Positions 58,999-64,000 of a stretch of DNA of 64,000 bases are shown here, piece by piece; within the stretch, counting starts at the first letter, position 1, and every line of letters begins with the position of its first letter. The stretch comes from Sinorhizobium arboris LMG 14919 (GTDB lineage: Bacteria > Pseudomonadota > Alphaproteobacteria > Rhizobiales > Rhizobiaceae). Both the position numbers and the translations under genes were made by a program. The notes under the pieces are model-generated. The model worked only from the letters and a program-made list of their open reading frames with translations. It was not told the origin of the DNA and ran no database searches. The stretch lies in NCBI RefSeq assembly GCF_000427465.1, contig NZ_ATYB01000009.1:620001-684000 (forward strand), written 5' to 3'.

Positions 58999-60115
58999 TT
59001 GGGAGTCCCAGCCGCCAAGAGCCCCCCATCGCGCTTCGCCATCCTGGTCGCGCTGTCTGCGCTCTCAGTACTTCCGGTGAACATCATCGCGCCCTCGCTG
59101 CCGAAGATCGCAGGCGAATTCAATGCCGGTTCCGCACTGATCAATCTCGCCGTCGCAGGCTATGCCGTTGGCACTGCCCTCGTCCAACTAATCTCCGGCG
59201 CGATTTCGGATCGTTTTGGGCGCAAGCCGGTGGCGCTGATCTCGATCGTCCTGTTCATCTTCGCCTCGATCGGGTGCGCATTTGCGCCCCAGCATCACGA
59301 TCTTGCTTGCCTGCCGTGCTGCGCAAGCGGCAATCGCCGCCTGCTTTTCGGTCGCGCTCGTTGCGATCAAGGAGACATCCACCGACCATGAGGGCGCAAG
59401 CAGAATGGGTTATGCGGCGATGGCTTGGGCAATCGCGCCAATGCTCGGCCCAACCATTGGCGGAACCCTCGATGAGTTGTTCGGCTGGCGAATGGTCTTC
59501 GTCGTCCTCGCTCTCGTCGGCGCAGCCGTGCTAATTCTTTCGATGCGAGAGCTGAAAGAAACTGCGTCGCTGTCGACCAGACCGACCGGAACGCTCTACG
59601 TTTTCCTTGCTGGCGCGCCTCTCGCCATCGGCGGATCAAGCGCAGTACTTGGCCTCTATATGGGCATGATTCCGGCCGGGTTCATCTGCGGAAGCTATCT
59701 GACGGGTCATCTTGGCGCCGCGATACACCGAACCACTCTGTTGATATTGGCTCGCCTCCTGACTTGCGCTGGATTGTTGGCCGGCCCCATCCTCGCATTT
59801 CTCGGCGTCACACACCCACTCGCATTCTTCGGCCCTTGTATGTTCATCGGCATAGGCAACGGGTTGACCCTGCCTGCCGCAAACATGGGAGCGATGTCGG
59901 TGCGCAACGGTCTCGCTGGCACCGCCGCCGGGTTGGCCGCCGCCATGTCAATCGGAGGTGGGGCATTGATCGTTTCCATCGCAGGTCTGTTCTTGGGAGG
60001 GGCGATCGCCGTCGAAAGCCTCTTATGCGCGACGCTCGTTACCGCGCTGTTCGCATTGTTGGCGTCGATATTTGCCGCTGTTACAGAGCGGCGGCATGCC
60101 GGCACAGTTTCGTAG
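58999..60115 (+). pseudogene. Frameshifted Bcr/CflA-type MFS drug exporter
   Basis: The N-terminal part reads FAILVALSALSVLPVNIIAPSLPKI and then GRKPVALISIVLFIFASIGCAFAP up to about 59287, a Bcr/CflA drug-resistance exporter. One extra C in a CCCC run there shifts the frame. SITILLACRAAQAAIAACF and the rest continue in the next frame to the TAG at 60113-60115. After RELKETAS the sequence jumps to TLYVFLAGAP, so roughly one or two membrane helices are also deleted. Two independent lesions make a true pseudogene likely. The start codon is uncertain (a TTG at 58999). Confidence 0.8.
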
Positions 60116-60153
60116 CAAGACGGAAGTCGGCTGCCGTCTCGAGGAGGAGTTCA

Positions 60154-60237
60154 AAATAATCCGGAAACGTCCGACCGTGGCGGCGAGCGCCGTCGTCCTT
60201 GATGAACAAGGCCGCTTCCTGCTGGTCCAGCTGCTCT
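60154..60237 (+). pseudogene. N-terminal fragment of a NUDIX hydrolase
   Basis: RPTVAASAVVLDEQGRFLLVQ is the first beta-strand pair of the NUDIX fold, but the G-x5-E-x7-REUxEE box that should follow is absent. The frame continues for about 12 unrelated residues and stops at 60264-60266. Confidence 0.55.
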
Positions 60238-60266
60238 ATCTCAGGCGCCATGGCGTCTATCCGTAG

Positions 60267-60668
60267 CCTTGGGCGGACGGTCCTCGTGACGCTTCATGCG
60301 CGATGACGTCGGACGTGCGTTAAATAGACACCAGAGGCACTCAATGTCGCTAACCAGCGCGCTCGAGGCTGCTCGCGCCTTCGACCCATTGCAGCGATCC
60401 GAACTTGCTCGCGCTATGGCGCGCATTGGCCCTTTGCTCTCTCCGAGGGACGCGAAAGATCGATGCTGCCATACGCCGATAGAACCGGACCGACTTAGAC
60501 GCTTGTGACGAATCAGCGGGTCCGCTATTCTCTGTCGCACAGGCTTGGCCCACGCCTCCTCCCTCCGTTGGGGAAGTATCGCACATACGGGGTAACGAGA
60601 TCATCGAACCATCTGATTCGAGCGTCGCATAAGGAGGGGTTGCGTTTCTGGCTCGGAATGGAGGTTCC
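60267..60668. other. Interval upstream of the DnaB-like gene
   Basis: About 400 bases. A 54-codon plus-strand frame (60344-60508) starts behind a GAGG-like motif but has no recognisable domain. A 99-codon minus-strand frame also looks non-coding. The interval probably holds the promoter of the next gene. Confidence 0.35.
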
Positions 60669-61385
60669 ATGATACGGTTGTCTGCCCCCATCTACCAGCT
60701 GAAACGTCGGGCCAAATCTCTGGCCCGAAACGAAAAAATCGCCTTGCATAAAGCCCTGGATCGCATCGCGCTTGAGGAGGGCTTCGCCGGATGGAGCTTG
60801 CTATCGTCTCGCTCCGCGATGGATCCGCCCTCAAAAGCATTGCTATCCCGGCTCGTGGATGGCGACCTTCTGTTGTTGGGCGCTCGTCCTGGACACGGCA
60901 AGACCTTGCTGGGGCTAAACCTTCTGATGGATGCTGTCCGTGAGGGAAGGAGGGCCATTTTCTACACCTTGGAGTACACTGAATGGGAGGCAATGGAGCG
61001 TATCCGATCACTGGACGAGGGTGATCACGACATTGGCGACAAGCTGGAAATCGTGACCTCGGACGAGATCAGCGCCGGTTTCGTCGTAAAGCATCTTTCC
61101 GGATCGCCTCGCGGGACCGTTGCGGTCATTGACTATCTGCAAATCCTCGATCAGCAGCGAAGCAAGCCTCCACTTCCGGACCAATTGCTCGTCCTACAGG
61201 AATTTGCTCGCAATACTGGGGTCATTCTCGGCTTCATCTCGCAGATCGACCGTTCTTTCGACCCCGAGCGCAATCCCGTTCCAGGCATCGGGGACATTCG
61301 CCTGCCCAATCCCATTCAGTTGGGCATCTTCTCGAAAGCCTGCTTTCTACACGACGGAGCGGTGCGGTTTCAGGATGTGGGCTGA
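60669..61385 (+). CDS. DnaB-like RecA-fold ATPase (rhizobial 'DNA helicase' family)
   Basis: A 238-residue protein resembling the C-terminal RecA-like domain of replicative helicase DnaB but without its N-terminal domain. A 50-residue N-terminal helical part (SAPIYQLKRRAKSLAR) precedes Walker A GARPGHGKTLLGLNLL near residue 72. Walker B is VAVIDYLQILD near residue 155, as in DnaB, and a late FISQIDRSFDP segment near 192 resembles the sensor region. Proteins of this kind occur widely in Rhizobiales. Their role is not known to me. Not clearly in an operon. Confidence 0.85.
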   Translation: MIRLSAPIYQLKRRAKSLARNEKIALHKALDRIALEEGFAGWSLLSSRSAMDPPSKALLSRLVDGDLLLLGARPGHGKTLLGLNLLMDAVREGRRAIFYTLEYTEWEAMERIRSLDEGDHDIGDKLEIVTSDEISAGFVVKHLSGSPRGTVAVIDYLQILDQQRSKPPLPDQLLVLQEFARNTGVILGFISQIDRSFDPERNPVPGIGDIRLPNPIQLGIFSKACFLHDGAVRFQDVG

Positions 61386-61513
61386 ACTCATCTCCCGCCG
61401 GAACACCGTGGAGGCGTTCCGGCAGGATTCGCAATGCGGGCTTCTGTCCGCAAATGCCATCACTCACCAATATCCGTCTACTTGCTTCTCCCGCTGGCGA
61501 CGGGGTTTTCCAT

Positions 61514-62413
61514 TCAGGCGGCCTTGCCCATGGCGGACAGCACTTCCGCCACGGTCTCGCCGAAGGACGACGGGGTCGGAACGATCGCGACGCCCGCACT
61601 CTTCAGTATCTCGACTTTTTCCTGCGCCGATTCTCCGAAGGCGGAGATGATCGCGCCTGCATGACCCATACGGCGTCCCTTCGGGGCCGAAAGGCCTGCG
61701 ATATAGGCGATCAGCGGCTTCTTCATATGGTCGCGCGCCCAGAGCGCGGCTTCCGCCTCCTGCGGGCCGCCGATCTCGCCGATCATCAAGACCGCGTCGG
61801 TGTTCGGATCCTTTTCGAACAGTGCCAGCATGTCCTTGAAGGACGAGCCGTTGACCGGGTCGCCGCCGATACCGACCGAGGTCGACACGCCGATGCCGAG
61901 CGTTTTCATCTGGCTCGCCGCCTCATAGCCGAGCGTACCGGAGCGGCCAACGATGCCGATGCGGCCGGGCAGATAGATCGACCCAGGCATGATGCCCATC
62001 ATCGCCTCTCCAGGCGTGATCATGCCCGCGCAGTTTGGCCCGATCAGGGTCATGCGATCCTCGAACCGATAGCGCCTCATGTATCGCTTGACCCTGATCA
62101 TGTCCTGGGAGGGAATGCCGTCGGTGATGCAAACGCAGAGCCGGATGCCGGCATCCGCCGCCTCCATGATGGAGTCCGCAGCAAAGGGCGGCGGCACGAA
62201 GACGATCGAGGCATCCGCACCGGTTTCCTGCACGGCGCCCTTCACCGTGTTGAAGACCGGCATGCCGAGATGAGCCTGGCCGCCCTTGCCGGGGGTGACG
62301 CCACCGACGACATTCGTGCCGTAGCGCTTCATGTCCTCGGCATGGAAGCTGCCGATCTTGCCGGTGAGGCCCTGGACGATGACGCGGGTGTTCTTGTCAA
62401 GCAGAATGGACAT
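61514..62413 (-). CDS. mtkB: Malate-CoA ligase (malate thiokinase) alpha subunit
   Basis: A 299-residue protein of the succinyl-CoA synthetase alpha (SucD) family. It begins with the CoA-binding Rossmann domain (SILLDKNTRVIVQGLTGKIG) and ends with the ligase domain. The phospho-histidine is in RMGHAGAII near residue 250. Genomic context shows that the pair with 62427-63611 is malate thiokinase, not succinyl-CoA synthetase: it is followed upstream by a malyl-CoA lyase-type gene. The reaction is malate + CoA + ATP to malyl-CoA. ATG 62413 is preceded by GAGGAG and gives the family length. The frame extends 63 codons upstream into mtkA. Confidence 0.88.
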   Translation of the reverse strand: MSILLDKNTRVIVQGLTGKIGSFHAEDMKRYGTNVVGGVTPGKGGQAHLGMPVFNTVKGAVQETGADASIVFVPPPFAADSIMEAADAGIRLCVCITDGIPSQDMIRVKRYMRRYRFEDRMTLIGPNCAGMITPGEAMMGIMPGSIYLPGRIGIVGRSGTLGYEAASQMKTLGIGVSTSVGIGGDPVNGSSFKDMLALFEKDPNTDAVLMIGEIGGPQEAEAALWARDHMKKPLIAYIAGLSAPKGRRMGHAGAIISAFGESAQEKVEILKSAGVAIVPTPSSFGETVAEVLSAMGKAA

Positions 62414-62426
62414 ATCTCGGATCTCC

Positions 62427-63611
62427 TCAGGCAGCCTTGCCGGCAGTGAACGCGCGCCAGGCGGCGACCGCCTTGTCGGCCGCTTCGGCCAGCGTTTCCG
62501 CGACGATGATGTTCTCGCCTGAATTGGCGAGGATGCGCCGGCCCTCCTCCATATTGGTGCCGGACAGACGGACGACGAGCGGAACCGGCACGCCCACTTC
62601 ACGTAAAGCCTTGATCACGCCTTCCGCCACCCAGTCACAGCGGTTGATCCCGGCGAAGATGTTGACGAGGATGGTCTCGACGTTTTTGTCCGTGAGGACG
62701 GCCCGGAAGGATTTCGCCACCCGCTCGGGCGAGGCGCCACCGCCGATATCGAGGAAGTTCGCGGGCTCGCCGCCGGCGATCTTGATCATGTCCATGGTGG
62801 CCATGGCCAAGCCCGCGCCATTGATGATGCAGCCGATATTGCCGTCGAGGCCGACATAGGAGAGGCCGCGATCCGATGCGTATGTCTCGCGCGGATCTTC
62901 CTGACTCTTGTCACGCATCTCCGAGATGTGCGGTCGGCGGAAGAGCGCGTTTTCGTCGAAACTCATCTTGGCGTCGAGAGCCACGAGGTCACCTCCGCGA
63001 GTCACCACGAGCGGGTTGATCTCCAGCATTGAGGCGTCGTAGTCGACGAAGGCGCGGTAACAACCGATGAGCGTCTGGCTGGCGCGGCCGATCAAGGCAT
63101 TGTCGATGCCGAGCCCGAAGGCGATCTCGCGGGCTTGGAAGTCCTGCATTCCAACGCCGGGATCGACGGTCGCGCGGATGATCGAGTCGGGCTCGGCCTC
63201 GGCGATCTCCTCGATCTCCATGCCGCCCGAAGACGAGGCAACGATCATGATGCGCTCCGATTTTCGGTCCAGCACGAAGCCGATGTAAATCTCGCGCGCG
63301 ATATCCATCGCCTCCTCGACATAGAGGCGGCTCACCAGCTTTCCCTGCGGCCCGGTCTGGTGCGTCACAAGCGTGCGGCCGAGCATGGAGTCGGCGGCCT
63401 CAACGATCTCGTGGTCGGACGAGCATAGCTTGATACCGCCCGCCTTGCCGCGCGCGCCGGAGTGGACCTGCGCCTTTACCACCCACCGGTCGCCGCCGAT
63501 CTCCCTGGCGCGATAAGCCGCCTGCTCCGGACTATAGGCAAGTCCGCCGCGCGGGATGTGGATGTGGTAGCGGGAGAGTAGTTCCTTGGCCTGATATTCG
63601 TGAATGTCCAT
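62427..63611 (-). CDS. mtkA: Malate-CoA ligase (malate thiokinase) beta subunit
   Basis: A 394-residue protein of the succinyl-CoA synthetase beta (SucC) family. An ATP-grasp domain fills the first 240 residues ([33 protein letters not shown] near 43, LEINPLVV near 200). The C-terminal ligase/CoA domain contains [14 protein letters not shown] near 265 and [13 protein letters not shown] near 290. It forms the heteromeric ligase with the alpha subunit encoded 13 bases downstream. Together with the citrate-lyase-type gene it makes the malate-to-glyoxylate plus acetyl-CoA route. In other rhizobia the same cluster is part of serine-cycle-like C1/C2 metabolism. Confidence 0.88.
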   Translation of the reverse strand: MDIHEYQAKELLSRYHIHIPRGGLAYSPEQAAYRAREIGGDRWVVKAQVHSGARGKAGGIKLCSSDHEIVEAADSMLGRTLVTHQTGPQGKLVSRLYVEEAMDIAREIYIGFVLDRKSERIMIVASSSGGMEIEEIAEAEPDSIIRATVDPGVGMQDFQAREIAFGLGIDNALIGRASQTLIGCYRAFVDYDASMLEINPLVVTRGGDLVALDAKMSFDENALFRRPHISEMRDKSQEDPRETYASDRGLSYVGLDGNIGCIINGAGLAMATMDMIKIAGGEPANFLDIGGGASPERVAKSFRAVLTDKNVETILVNIFAGINRCDWVAEGVIKALREVGVPVPLVVRLSGTNMEEGRRILANSGENIIVAETLAEAADKAVAAWRAFTAGKAA

Positions 63612-63623
63612 AGGTCCCTCCTG

Positions 63624-64000
63624 TCAGCGGCGGCCGGCGGTGATTGCGTCATGCGTGGCGAGCACGTTGCGCGCCATGCGTTCCGAGGCGGCATCGATCA
63701 TCTTGCCGTCGAGCGACGCGGCGCCCTTGCCCTGGCTCTCGGCAAGCTCCAGCGCATCAATGATGCGACGAGCGCGGTCGACCTCCTTCTCCGGCGGAGA
63801 GAAGATATCGTTGGCCAAGGCGATCTGGCTCGGATGGATCGCCCACTTGCCTTCGATGCCGAGGGCCGCAGCACGGCGGGCTGCGGCCTTGTAGCCGTCG
63901 GGATCGGAGAAGTCTCCGAAGGGGCCGTCGATGGCACGCAGACCGTAAGCGCGGCAGGCAACCGTCATCCGCGACAGGCCGAAGTGCCACTGGTCACCGG
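63624..64000 (-). CDS. mcl: Malyl-CoA/citrate lyase-type protein (HpcH/HpaI family), 5' part missing
   Basis: About 125 C-terminal residues are visible, and the frame continues off the right edge. Readable features are WHFGLSRMTVACRAYGLRAIDGPFGDFSDPDGY, where the glutamate/aspartate pair near DGP and DF binds Mg and CoA, and EGKWAIHPSQI, typical of malyl-CoA lyase and the CitE/CLYBL group. It ends with a helical tail and lies 12 bases upstream of mtkA. It would cleave malyl-CoA to glyoxylate and acetyl-CoA. The N-terminal active-site half is outside the window, so the exact subfamily is not certain. Confidence 0.82.
   Translation of the reverse strand, partial: GDQWHFGLSRMTVACRAYGLRAIDGPFGDFSDPDGYKAAARRAAALGIEGKWAIHPSQIALANDIFSPPEKEVDRARRIIDALELAESQGKGAASLDGKMIDAASERMARNVLATHDAITAGRR

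Overview
The window reads as high-GC alphaproteobacterial DNA, most likely from a Rhizobiaceae member (Sinorhizobium/Ensifer/Rhizobium type) and most likely from an accessory replicon or chromid. This is inferred from the gene mix: many ABC and TRAP uptake systems, each with its own IclR, GntR, LacI, TetR or AraC regulator, an asparagine/aspartate catabolic operon, chromate and sulfite exporters, a PhoX phosphatase, and malate thiokinase/malyl-CoA lyase genes. I see no rRNA, tRNA, CRISPR array, phage module or complete insertion sequence. No replication or partition genes are present.

Layout. 1-953 is an SDR oxidoreductase running off the left edge. 1351-6584 is a one-direction catabolic operon: promoter, short leader ORF, DAO-family FAD oxidase, polar amino acid ABC importer, IclR regulator, RidA imine deaminase. 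7127-9375 holds an AraC regulator and an MFS exporter. 9612-11848 holds a TetR repressor divergent from a thioredoxin-reductase-like flavoprotein and an ICMT-like membrane methyltransferase, with a large operator palindrome between them. 12055-14353 carries an agmatinase-family ureohydrolase, a VOC protein and a cupin. 14895-22315 is a second catabolic operon (class V aminotransferase, TRAP transporter, amidase, 2-oxopent-4-enoate hydratase-like enzyme) under a divergent GntR/FCD regulator. 22690-27673 is the ans/asp operon: AGCS symporter, aspartase, asparaginase and a divergent XRE regulator.

27809-29029 is a cytochrome P450. 29358-31575 has a broken PadR gene, chrA and a TauE/SafE exporter. 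31765-33672 is PhoX and 34042-36228 a CHASE4-GGDEF-EAL protein. DUF1326 and MarR proteins follow, then a zinc-ribbon/nucleotide-cyclase/ATPase/TPR signalling protein split by a frameshift (38390-41660). A redoxin precedes a fructoside ABC importer with an internal GH32 hydrolase and a LacI repressor (42935-49989). 50329-55398 has an EEP-fold protein, two GNAT acetyltransferases, a LysE exporter and a second redoxin. 55621-58596 encodes a 991-residue aminotransferase/2-hydroxyacid dehydrogenase fusion. A DnaB-like RecA-fold protein and the malyl-CoA module (mcl-mtkA-mtkB) end the window.

Two themes stand out. First, the operons are complete uptake-plus-catabolism cassettes: importer, enzyme and specific regulator together, often with a recognisable operator. 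Second, the window is dotted with gene remnants (RbsB-type binding protein, PadR, LysR, EtfA, MFS, NUDIX) and single-base frameshifts, several at short homopolymers. That suggests a decaying accessory region, or sequencing error in some cases. The most unusual intact gene is the SerC-like/SerA-like fusion at 55621-58596, which lies near genes of the serine/malyl-CoA pathway.
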